Assembly: GCA_947561585.1 (NCBI GenBank)
Contig: CANNZV010000119.1
Location: 372,001-436,000 of the forward strand
DNA length: 64,000 nt
DNA from: Caprella mutica
Lineage: Eukaryota > Arthropoda > Malacostraca > Amphipoda > Caprellidae
Direction of reading: 5' to 3'
Below the pieces are notes generated by a model. That model was given only the letters and a program-made list of their open reading frames with translations. It was not told where the DNA came from and searched no databases. The stretch's first letter is position 1. The number at the start of each line of letters is the position of its first letter. Position numbers and translations under genes: made by a program. Shown one piece after another: positions 55,701 to 64,000 of the stretch.

Positions 55701-58700
55701 TCGACGGCATCAAGAACAGTAGCCGAAGCTCCCAGAGCATCATCCACATAGAAGTTCTCCCTGATGAATTTGGAAGAGTTCTCTGTGCAAGCAGCATGAT
55801 CAAGTGTAGTGACGTATCTCAGGCCATATATTGCAACTGCTGGGCTGCAGCAATTGCCGAAGATGTGCACATTAGCTCTATAAGGTACTAATACTTCCTC
55901 TGGATTATTATTCTTCCACCAGAAGAAGCGAAGTAACTCTCTGTGCTCTGGTTGCACATAAAATGAATGGTACATACATTCAATGTCAGCACAATAACCT
56001 ACTTGTCCCTCCCGGAATCTCATCAGCACTCCAAGTAGTTTATTGTTGATGTCCGGACCCTGGTGTAACACGTCATTCAAACACTTTCCATGATAGGAAG
56101 CACTGCTATCAAATACCAGTCTGGTCTTAAATTTACTGCTGACAGCAAAGATCGGTATGTAGTTGGCTTTGAGGTTAGAGTTTGAAGCAGGAACCTGAGT
56201 TACATGCCCTTTCTCGAGGTACTTCCCCATTATCTTCAGGCACTCTGATGTCTTGCCTGAATCTCTTTTGATGCGATTTAAGGTGTTTCGAGTCCTCTGG
56301 AAAACTGCAGCCTTATTGTCGGGAAGGGTGTTAGGTTCCTTCAATGGCAGAGGCAGCTGAATGTTCCCATTTTCGTCAGTGATTATGCCTTTTGCCATTA
56401 TATCGTTGAATTGCCGATCACTACGTGATAGACCCTCGAAATCGTCATCTTCCCGTTCCAAAAACAACCTAGCCTCGTTTACATGTTCAGGAAAGGTTTG
56501 GTAAGTTGCTGAATGTTCACACATAGAGGAGCTGGCTGTCTTCAAGACGGTTGTAGTGTTGTTTCTAGCGCTCTTAGAGCAGACAGGTCCCACCAGAGAC
56601 CATCCAAGAGGAGTCCTATGTACTTATGGATAGTGACTTCCATAGACTTTTGTGGTCATTGCAGGGCCACAATTTGCACCAACCAGCAAAAGCACCTCAG
56701 CGTCTGGATCACTCTCTGGAAAATTGGATGCTAGATGCCTCACATGTGGATGAGATGCCACCACTGTTGAAGTAGCCATACCGTCTCTAGTATCCGGGAT
56801 GGAGCTGTGAGTCAGTGTCTCTGGCAGATTTATCCACTTTGTCTCAGATATGCCCTTCACCTGTAAACCTCCTACAGAACCAGCTGCTTGCGTGGTATTG
56901 AGACCATTCATTGTAGTCAAATTATATTGAATTGACTTTGGCTTTAAATTGAAGTAATCAAGCAGTTTAGTGTCACAAAAGGTAGAGTTAGATTGGTCAT
57001 CCAAAATACACAAGCATCTTATTGGTTTAGCACCCTTAACTCTAACATAGACTAGCAATGTCTTGCTGCAAATGATATTTTTACTTGAATCGCCACACAC
57101 TTTGATACAATTATTTCGAGATTCAATTACACTATGACCCTGATCAGATCTATTAAATTTTGGTCGGTCACTATGCATCACATTGCAATGTTTCTGGCTG
57201 CATATATCACATGAAACCTCTCTAGGACATGAAGATGCTACATGGTCCCCCAAACAAGAATAACAAAGCCTTTTTGATTTGGCAAAACTTTTTCTCTCAG
57301 GATAAGTTAACTTCTTGAAGGAAAAACAATTTCTTATATTATGGCCACTCACCCCATGAAATGCGCAGACCTCCTCAACTCTGGTTTGGAAAGACTCAAC
57401 TCTCCTTGAAACACCCCTTCCCTGCATTGGACGGCCAGCCTCAAAGAACCCTGGAGTCCTTATCTCCTGCAAGTATGTCTGCAGGAAGTCTACAAAGTTG
57501 GAGAAACTTGGAGTACAACCCGTTTTTGATTCAGTTACAAACCACTCTTTTCTCCACCTTGATTGGAAAGAATCTGGTAACTTGGTGTATATTGTTTTCA
57601 TCCCTCTCTGCAGATTGAAAAAGGTAAGCTCTGCACAATCTTCCATGCTGGACCTGATTACCATGCATAAGTCAAATAATTCTTCCATCTGTCTGACTTG
57701 ATGAACTGACTTTATATAGGGATGGCCATCAACCCTATCCACTAGACTTTGAGACACTAAAGAACTTGAACCAAATCTGATCTTCAAGTCTCGCCACACA
57801 TTCCGCAATGCCATACCCGGATTGCCAGAGCAGGAATCCAAATATGTGGAGACTAACTTCTTGGGTCTGTCATTAGTATTGGCAATTAGAATGTAGAGAG
57901 AGTCGAGTGCTCCAGCTTCGCATTCCAACAACCTTCGAGCAATCTGTTTTTGCCAACTCCAGAACTTTTCAGGTTCCCCTCCATAGGGATCTCCCATTCC
58001 CTTCAGTAGATCTTGCTTGAGCTGACGCCTGCTAATGGGATCTAGATGATCTACATCATCCGAAGGAATATTGCTCAGAGATGAAATTTGATTAGTAGCA
58101 CTAGCACCTGGTAATTGCACTTCGTCTACAGCTTCACGGGGCGAGAGAGATACAGCACTTAATTGAACCTCAAGAAGTTCCTCTTGAATAGAAGGCTCCA
58201 CATTTACCACCCCAGGGGGCTCCAAGATATTTCTTGGCAGAGTTGGGTCAACAACCCGCAATGGAATAGGTGGGACAGAAGCCGCAACTGATTGATGCAC
58301 AGGATCAGAGTATTCAGAGATTGGTTTGCTTGGTTGCTGGGGATGAGTAGTCTTTGGCCTGACACCCTGGTCGAGTTTCTGAATGATTTCAGAGGGAGGT
58401 ACACTGTTAATCTCTGAAGAAACATCTTCTCCTAAACTTGCGAGCATTTTGTTTAGATTTTTCACAGACTCCCTGGCATCGCGGTGGACAATTGAAATTC
58501 TCTCACTTCTAACTTCGTGAGATTTTTGCAGAGATCCCCTATCAGAAAGCCACGTAGACAGTAGACGAGAAGCTTCCTCAAAGCTCCTAATATGCTCCTT
58601 TATCAGCAGAATTCTCTTTTTTAATTCCACTGGGTGGGCCTCTATATTATCAGAAGAGATCAAGATTTGCAATAGCCTTTCTCTAGTAATCTCCTCTTGA

Positions 58701-61700
58701 CTCTCCATAACTTTTAATGAAGGTGCAGATCTTCTTTGTACAGGCACCTCTGATTCTGCCATCTTTTAAATTTCCTTGGATTCAATGAGCGACAAAGTAC
58801 TGACACGGCCTTAATTCTTTTGCGATAAGAAAAAGTCGTGGGAAATCTCTTGGAATTTTATTAGGGGCTTCTAATAAACTTGTATAAAAGATCACGTACC
58901 TGCAATTAGAAATTACAGGCAAATAGAATAAATCAAAAAATAGACTACACAAAATATTAAAAATTTGTATAGTAAAAATATAAATGGCAAAAAATAAGAC
59001 ATTTTAAAATGGTAAAACTAAAATTACAAACTATTAGGCACCATAGCGTAAAAATCAATTTGTCAAAGGAGACAGCATTTACACTATGTAAGGTAAAAGG
59101 AATATAAAAAGGCTAGAGTAAAATATTATAGGGTAAAGTATTGAACCTAGGTATGCTAAGAGAGAAGACAAAATAGCAGCACCTTAAATCTTAAGCAAAA
59201 CTAATTTAAAATTAAACTACTAGACCTGCCATGAAATGAATGATCATAAAAGAGTTGAAATGAATACAGAAATGGCAAACTATCATATCTGGTTAGTAAA
59301 GATGGTAATATCTAAAAGACTAAAATTCCTAAATGTAAACGAGTATAAAAAGACTATAAATTATTGTGACACTAAAAGAACTACCTAACACAGAACTACT
59401 TACTTTGTATGACTCGATGAAACAACTTAGGACAATGATTAAAAAATAGAAATGGTTTGTTATTGTTGACTTCTGACTGAGTGTTGCCATCAGTGTTGCC
59501 ACAAGTAACTACAAACTTCTTAAAATTAAACTCGCTACCTACCTACCTGACTAAATTAAGATTAAAAAACGGTGCATAATATGTGCCGTGACAGAAGCTT
59601 ATCTCAAGTAGATTTGGGTTAGATCATTAAGTAGGTCGGCTGGTACGTAACAATTAACCAAAATCACGAATCAGAGTTCTGTGTTATCGTACAGTTCCAT
59701 ATTTTTGTTCTCATAAAATCTGTATATAATAATCATTATTTAAATTTTATATTAATTAACTTTAGGTATCATGGATACCATTTAACATTTTATGAATTAT
59801 AATAGAAGGTAAATAATAATTTGTTTTCTTACGCGTGCGACAATTTGGAAGTAAAGCCACGGTTACACCGCCCGAACTCAGTTGGGGCGTTCCTTAAGTG
59901 GTGAAAAATTCATCATCCCTTGTTATCGTTCACCAGAAGTTAGTCCCGTTAATGCAACGCTGTATACGCTCAGCCACGGCTTATGGTCCCTACTACCAGT
60001 CCGAAAGTTTTGAGCTTTTCGATATACAGGGAGCAGTGAGAAGCGTAAAATTTTCCGTTCAAGCAAAGTTCTCTATCGCTCCAACAACACACAAACAAAC
60101 TTTGGCACAGCTCAAAGCAAATTCGTAGATGTTTGTGTCACCATTAAACCAACGCTCGTTACAGTTAAACCAACGGTATAGAAACGCAGGCTTCAGTGGT
60201 GCACCGCTATGGTAACACTCGTGTTTTCGATTGTTCCTTCGATTTAATTATTTCCGCGCGCAAAAGGGAAGAAAAGTAAACACGGCCGTTGCCATAGCGG
60301 TACACCGCTAAAGTCAACGTCTCAACAGCTTTGGGTTAACGGTACCTATAGAGGCAGCGAGCAATATGGAGTTGAGAAAATTCCATACTAAAGCAAACCG
60401 AAGTGTATCACCTTAATAGATCGCTTCTTCAACGCACGACATTTTTACAGCAATCACGTGCCCGCGTGTAAAATGCTCCCAACCGCCCCATCACAGTTTG
60501 TGCAACGTTTAATCACCGCCTGAGCAAAGCTGCTAAACCAGCAGTGATCCAGCGTCCGATACTTTTGCGTTGAACTAGTGTTCTAGTGGATGTTTCCATA
60601 GCGGTATACAGCTAAAGTCAGCGTTTCTATAGCTTTGTCTTAAGGTACGTTTTGCATGCAGCGATTGTTGCGGTGATCGCCCAGCGATGATCGCAAAGAA
60701 ATAGGAATAGCATTGAAATAGTCCTCAGCAGTAATCGCCTGTTGCAAATCAACTTCATAGGAATATCTTTCAACTAGTGCTCAGCGTTATTCGCTGGTCG
60801 ATGATCACTGAGCGATGATCGAAACAATTGCTGCATGCAAAATGTACCTTTAACGGTACTGAGAGATAGAGAGCATTGGTATTTAACAGTATGAAGTTGT
60901 GAAAACTCCATACCAAAGCGAAACCAAAGTTTATCACCACAATTGATCTCTTCTTCAAAGCACGACATCGTTACAACAATCCCGTGTCCGCTCGTAAAAT
61001 AGTTCCAACCGCCCCAACAAAGATTGTGCAACGTTTAATCACCGCCTTACAAAGCTGGCGAAACAGCGGAGATCCAGCGTTCAAGATTTCTGCGTTGGCA
61101 TAGCGGATCTAAAACGTCCACGAAGAATTGCTTCTAGCGGTGCTAAACTTTGACAGGGCATTGTAGGAGCGATGGTGAACTTTTCTGTAGCGGAAAATTG
61201 CCCGCTTCTCGCCACTCGCAATATTTTTTGTTCGAAACTTTCGAAGCGGCAGGATGGATGATGGTTGAGCTAATATAGCATTGCCTATACGGTAGCCAAA
61301 TTCTGGTGGTGATGAGCGGTGATGCTCGTAAGCCGCACCATGAACGGTTCAGAAAAGCTCTTTCAGTGTGCCTGGGACTTTCAAATAATGAACTTCAACT
61401 ATAGAAATATGTCAAAAATCTATCTGAACCTCTATCAAAGCGATCTGTCCAGCTTCTTAGTCAAAAGCGGCTAAATCGATTTCACATCCCCGCCGAGCTA
61501 ACGCAGCATGCGTGTAACGCAAATCTTCCAACGCTCACGTTACCACTAAACCATTGCCTGTTACAGCTGATTATCGCTGAGGTAACGCTATATTAACGCC
61601 AGCTCAATCGGGCACCGCCATGGCAACGCCTGTGTTTTTATTTTCCTCCTTTTTGTGCATGATGACATTCGTTGCCGAAATTAAGTCCACTCTCCCTATT

Positions 61701-63465
61701 GTTCATGGAACGCTTTAACAAAGTTAGGCGGTGTGACCGGGCTTTACAACTAACCAATAACTTGGAACAAACTTACAGTATATGCATTATTAGCATATTA
61801 CAATAGTTAACATTTAAAACTAATGAAAAACTTACTGCTATATCAGGTAATAAAAGAGGTAATGCATTAAATGATAAGAGGGAAATAGAAAATGGTCAAA
61901 TTAAAAAGTTAATTTGATTTTTAAATTATTTAATTAGTTTGACAAATACTGGTGTTCAAATATGTTAAGTTTCTTTTTGAATGAAGTAACATTTCTCAAT
62001 AATGAAGATTTTTTTCTCTCTGTATCAGGTCACCCCCAAGTGAAGTTGTTCATCACTCACGGCGATCTGTCCAGCATCACCGAGACTACCTACCATGCGG
62101 TTCCAATTCTTGGCATGCCGGTATTTGGGGATCAGGAGAGTTACGTGAGGAAAGTGGAGACGAAAGGATTCGGACTATCAATCAAATGGGATGATTTGAC
62201 AGAGGATTTGTTAATTAACAAACTAATACTTTTGTTGAATAATAAAAAGTGAGTAATACTTTATTATAAATATAATTATGATATGGTAAAGTAGAAAAAC
62301 GTGAAAAATTGGTTTCTCCGGTTGTGGTAAAATTGATAATATTCCTGAGCAATTTTGGTCTTACTAGAGTTAAGCGAATAGAAAAAATGATTATTTGACA
62401 AAATATAATAATATATATATAATACATAGTCACAAATTTTGATGTCTCTCATATCTCTTTTTTGAAACATAGCACTTTAGAATTAGAAATAATAATTTCT
62501 TCATTTTCTATTTCAGATACCAAACTATCGCTAACGAAAGATCATTACTTTTGCGAGATCAGCCGATATCACCTCAAGACTCTGTGGTCTACTGGACTGA
62601 ATATGCAATCAGGCATGCAGGGGCCAGGCATTTGCAGTCACCGGTGCATCAAATGGAATGGTAAATTCATTTGAAAAATATAAAAAACTGAAGAGAATAT
62701 ACAAAAAAATTATTCTTCATTACGATACCATAGTTGTAAATATTTTGATCTAAAATTTATACCAAAAAAATTTTAATTTATGAATAATTGCCTCAGCCTT
62801 TGTTTTGCTATTCATTTACATTCATCATATTGAATTCTAATAGGTATTTATATCAAAGATAATATACTACAGTAAGATACACCACACTCAGAGATTTCAG
62901 TTTCCAAAATGCATTGTGCTGCCACCTGTATTGTAAACTGGAAACTAGCCATTGTTCTGGTTAAAAAGGGTTATTTCCAATATTTAATATAAAAATGGAA
63001 TATTCTAAATATCAAACCAAAAATAAAAGTTTCTTTACATTGTTTTGACAAATGCTAAAGGATAATGTTGCGTAGCAACGGTTAGTACCCATTTTGAAAC
63101 ATAGGTGGCAGCACGATGCATTTTTTAATATTCTTTGCTTCAAATTCAACGTACTTTAATAACAATTTATTAGATGCTTCAAAATGTAGTTAAATTTTCT
63201 TGAAATTTTTAAAGAGACTTTAAATTGGAATATTTTTTTATGATTTCCCACCAATTTATTCGTAAGTACGAAAATAATTTTATTTTCTTCTCCCAAATTT
63301 TCCCTCAGGTACGAGTTGAACAATTATGATGTTTGTTTCTCTATTTTTCTGCTGGTGGTAATTGTATTCAAATTAATTTCCCTTTTCCTGACCAAATGCT
63401 CGAGGTTCTGCAGAAGAATATTCTCAGGGGAAATAGAGTCTAAAAGGAAGATAAGAAGGTTTTGA
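49764..63465 (+). CDS. UDP-glycosyltransferase-like UGT-4, probable pseudoenzyme
   Basis: Exons: 49764-49901, 49982-50221, 50616-50812, 50905-51000, 51217-51310, 51586-51677, 51760-51893, 62029-62248, 62517-62660, 63309-63465 (1512 nt, 503 aa). Phases match the other three genes and no stop or frameshift is seen. Exon 1 lost four codons, including the SH catalytic-His motif (IIAPIATKSH... became IIATEANN...). Exon 2 lost seven codons near its start. The signature reads HGD (D343) instead of HGG, while the DQ donor pair is kept. Exon 10 is two codons longer, has a Lys within the membrane stretch and ends KIRRF, without KKXX. The exon 5 acceptor is AAG and the exon 6 donor GTAGGC, both weaker than in the paralogs. 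Known UGT chemistry requires the His, so normal glycosyl transfer is unlikely. Confidence 0.85.
51947..52297. mobile_element. Insertion hosting the BEL element in UGT-4 intron 7
   Basis: Sequence after GATTCTGTTAC (about 51947) and again after the BEL element (59599 to about 59660) has no counterpart in UGT-3 intron 7, where the flanks are directly joined. The BEL element therefore landed in an earlier insertion of about 400 bp. Type unknown. Confidence 0.4.
52298..53090 (-). repeat. BEL 3' LTR
   Basis: 793 bp, TG...CA ends, next to the polypurine tract. Confidence 0.95.
53117..56593 (-). CDS. BEL/Pao Pol: reverse transcriptase, RNase H, integrase
   Basis: 1158 codons. The RT occupies about 135-400 with catalytic YVDD at 282-285. 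Pao-type RNase H follows, with an FCDAS motif near 475. The integrase zinc domain (H...H...C-x2-C in the HYHERAYHQG...KCVQCRRF region) lies near 785-840, followed by an integrase core with its Asp in THTGIDAFGPY, then RSDHGSNF. A C-terminal DUF5641-like tail (VNDVVLLRQPSPRNSWPLARV) ends the protein. The listed ATG is internal: the frame is open upstream as far as the TAA at 56624-56626. Confidence 0.95.
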   Translation of the reverse strand: MGPVCSKSARNNTTTVLKTASSSMCEHSATYQTFPEHVNEARLFLEREDDDFEGLSRSDRQFNDIMAKGIITDENGNIQLPLPLKEPNTLPDNKAAVFQRTRNTLNRIKRDSGKTSECLKIMGKYLEKGHVTQVPASNSNLKANYIPIFAVSSKFKTRLVFDSSASYHGKCLNDVLHQGPDINNKLLGVLMRFREGQVGYCADIECMYHSFYVQPEHRELLRFFWWKNNNPEEVLVPYRANVHIFGNCCSPAVAIYGLRYVTTLDHAACTENSSKFIRENFYVDDALGASATVLDAVELLDETRKVLSRFNIRLHKIASNDSSVLGAFPRSEISDASEEVQFSSDKPYRTLGVIWNTVSDTLMIKFDLPTADLTRRGVLSMVNSIYDPLGIVSPIVLGGKLLLRRALSSEDENSAANGGKGETKGWDDPLEKSFGLQWRAWSASLVECPALGIPRNIVPSSCDKTRVEIHVFCDASVLAIGLVVYLKTITNSGDVSISFLFSSAKVAPRAACTIPRLELNAAVEAAKCTFKINKEISIPIDLITFHSDSKIVLGYISNTTKRFSNYVTNRVHDILKLTRAEQWVYVSTRENPADLATKPQTPVSLSDSMWFVGPEFLQNYSRSQSDQCDFEVDLPELLPDKRSLITQKYTVSILENVFQITNDFCKAQRIVQNVLKFCIKLLSSINRETNLRASRQEAIRILIIDSQRTSFPESYRTLNSGSSLNEKDKLVGLAAFMDHGVIRVGGRLRNSSLPFAEKHPALLPSKHAVTYYVLSHYHERAYHQGRHITMGALQQEGYHILHSRNTVRDFLSKCVQCRRFRAPLEEQMMSDLPSDRIEMSPPFTHTGIDAFGPYLVHDGATTRRLKATKKVWPLLFTCLVTRAVHIEILAYLDSASVHLALRRFFAIRGQCRRLRSDHGSNFVGARSELLGVIDEDCLRKHVESMGLAWEMTTPAASHTGGVWERKVGAVKSVLNSAMQQLGSRSLSRCELNTLLQECSSIVNNTPLYEVSGDPNDPVAITPAMILTLKSSSNPAPVDQFSEADLLSYGRSRWRRVMYLSEQFWVMWRRLYLQNLQRRNKWLVPKRPLQVNDVVLLRQPSPRNSWPLARVIKTEEGADGLVRTVTLRVSPKGGKTTVLRRSIQDTLLLVPAVEEGPSI
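56624..58762 (-). CDS. BEL/Pao Gag and protease
   Basis: 712 codons. The N-terminal 120 residues are charged and probably coiled coil. A DUF1759-type Gag domain (about 255-420) includes the FWSWQKQIARRLL and LVSQSLVDRV regions. Cysteine knuckles of C/H type lie near 470-545. The DUF1758-type aspartic protease has its active-site region at about 600, reading CILDDQSNSTF, so an Asp stands where many families have Ser/Thr-Gly. It ends in a TAA at 56624-56626, in the same frame as Pol and within the usually continuous protease-RT linker. Confidence 0.94.
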   Translation of the reverse strand: MAESEVPVQRRSAPSLKVMESQEEITRERLLQILISSDNIEAHPVELKKRILLIKEHIRSFEEASRLLSTWLSDRGSLQKSHEVRSERISIVHRDARESVKNLNKMLASLGEDVSSEINSVPPSEIIQKLDQGVRPKTTHPQQPSKPISEYSDPVHQSVAASVPPIPLRVVDPTLPRNILEPPGVVNVEPSIQEELLEVQLSAVSLSPREAVDEVQLPGASATNQISSLSNIPSDDVDHLDPISRRQLKQDLLKGMGDPYGGEPEKFWSWQKQIARRLLECEAGALDSLYILIANTNDRPKKLVSTYLDSCSGNPGMALRNVWRDLKIRFGSSSLVSQSLVDRVDGHPYIKSVHQVRQMEELFDLCMVIRSSMEDCAELTFFNLQRGMKTIYTKLPDSFQSRWRKEWFVTESKTGCTPSFSNFVDFLQTYLQEIRTPGFFEAGRPMQGRGVSRRVESFQTRVEEVCAFHGVSGHNIRNCFSFKKLTYPERKSFAKSKRLCYSCLGDHVASSCPREVSCDICSQKHCNVMHSDRPKFNRSDQGHSVIESRNNCIKVCGDSSKNIICSKTLLVYVRVKGAKPIRCLCILDDQSNSTFCDTKLLDYFNLKPKSIQYNLTTMNGLNTTQAAGSVGGLQVKGISETKWINLPETLTHSSIPDTRDGMATSTVVASHPHVRHLASNFPESDPDAEVLLLVGANCGPAMTTKVYGSHYP
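58801..59593 (-). repeat. BEL 5' LTR
   Basis: 793 bp, in the transcription-promoting position for the minus-strand element. Indistinguishable by eye from the other LTR. Confidence 0.95.
59854..61747. mobile_element. GC-rich TIR element in UGT-4 intron 7
   Basis: About 1.9 kb with ends TAAAGCC-CGGTTACACCGCCC and complement (GGCGGTGTGACCGGGCTTTAC). Both flanks match those of the UGT-3 copy (AATCACGAATCAGAGTT on the left, ACTAAC-AATAACTTGGAA on the right), so it is the same ancestral insertion without Copia or the 410-bp MITE. Confidence 0.75.
62909..63121. mobile_element. MITE in UGT-4 intron 9
   Basis: Copy of the 14221-14446 element with inverted ATGCAT...GCTGCCACCT ends. Confidence 0.75.
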
Positions 63466-64000
63466 TCGATGTTAAATACCTTTAGAATTTTTAAGCTACA
63501 ACTGTATAGGGGAGTGCTGGATAAATTTCTAATTTCTGTTATCAGCAACAGGTCAATTAAACACTTATAAATTCTATTGTGTCGATCATTATATTACGTC
63601 ATTCATTATTTTACATTATTAACAAGTTTATTGTACAAAAGTGAGATATCCAACTTAACCTAAGAACTTAGAAAACTAGACTTAAACTTTAGCCTACCTA
63701 TCTAGTCTGTGTTACCAGTGAATAACTAGTTATCATATCACAAATATTAGGTCCTATTGATGTTAATGCCTACTTCTAGTCATTAACGGAATATAATGGA
63801 CATTTTGATGTCGCTAAGAAAGCTACTCAGTAATGAAGCCCATTATGAGCATTCACAGTGAATGCATTTGTAGGTCAGTGCCTGGCTTAGAGGATTTCAT
63901 TATCTGCGGGAAAGAATAAAAATTATAGTTACAAAATTCTTTAAAACCAAGAACAATTATATTTACTATCTAATTCTTTTTTGATAACGAAAATGAAATT
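63466..64000. other. UGT-4 3' flank and right limit of array similarity
   Basis: Similarity to the 3' flanks of UGT-1 to UGT-3 continues to about 63578 (ACTTATAAATTCTATTG) and then ends. The remaining 420 bases are AT-rich with no gene or repeat recognised. Confidence 0.55.

Larger units (their letters stand above)
52298..59593 (-). mobile_element. BEL/Pao LTR retrotransposon, antisense to UGT-4
   Basis: Two 793-bp LTRs (52298-53090 and 58801-59593) that I could not tell apart by eye, with ends TGACACGGCC and GGCACGGCAC-type complement (...GTGCCGTGACA). The target duplication is GAAGC (52293-52297 and 59594-59598). A polypurine tract (AGGGGGG on the minus strand) lies at about 53092-53100. 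No clear tRNA match was found at the primer site. Gag, protease, RT, RNase H and integrase are present in one frame with one in-frame TAA. The most recent large insertion in the window. Confidence 0.96.

Noticed and set aside
52298..59593. BEL element as an endogenous retrovirus with an envelope gene
   Set aside because: No open frame follows integrase before the 3' LTR, so there is no env.

Overview
The window is nuclear DNA of an arthropod, almost certainly an insect. The genes have ten coding exons with GT-AG introns, the sequence is AT-rich, and the mobile elements are types common in insects (Copia with an initiator-Met tRNA primer site, BEL/Pao, a DD37D mariner, hAT-like, piggyBac-like and many MITEs). 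I cannot name the species. A hemipteran is possible but unproven.

The backbone is a tandem array of four UDP-glycosyltransferase (UGT) genes, all on the plus strand: UGT-1 (9470-15447), UGT-2 (17432-26325), UGT-3 (28160-42585) and UGT-4 (49764-63465). All four share the same ten exons and intron phases. Exon 1 holds the signal peptide and catalytic His, exon 8 the UGT signature, and exon 10 the C-terminal membrane anchor with a lysine tail. Each repeat unit also carries an upstream non-LTR retrotransposon relic and a common 3' flank. An orphan 3' flank at about 3600-4180 marks a lost fifth copy.

Left end: 1-1737 is a 28-bp satellite with higher-order structure, running off the window. 1738-7690 has no confident host gene; it holds a few inverted-repeat elements and the orphan UGT flank. 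7688-9290 is a GC-rich TIR element about 180 bp upstream of the UGT-1 start codon.

Mobile elements account for the size differences between the UGT genes. Intron 7 grows from 0.4 kb in UGT-1 to 1.7 kb in UGT-2, 9.5 kb in UGT-3 (a GC-rich element containing a Copia, which itself contains smaller elements) and 10.1 kb in UGT-4 (a BEL/Pao with indistinguishable LTRs). Intron 8 of UGT-1 and UGT-2 contains a decayed duplicate of exons 8-9 separated by element DNA. Between UGT-3 and UGT-4 lie an hAT-like element, a mariner and a long TIR element with a minisatellite.

Functionally, the UGTs should be ER membrane enzymes that conjugate small lipophilic molecules with UDP-sugar. UGT-1 to UGT-3 keep the key residues. 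UGT-4 has lost the catalytic His, has an altered signature (HGG to HGD) and has lost the ER-retrieval tail, yet its frame and splice sites remain open, so it may be a pseudoenzyme or a young pseudogene.
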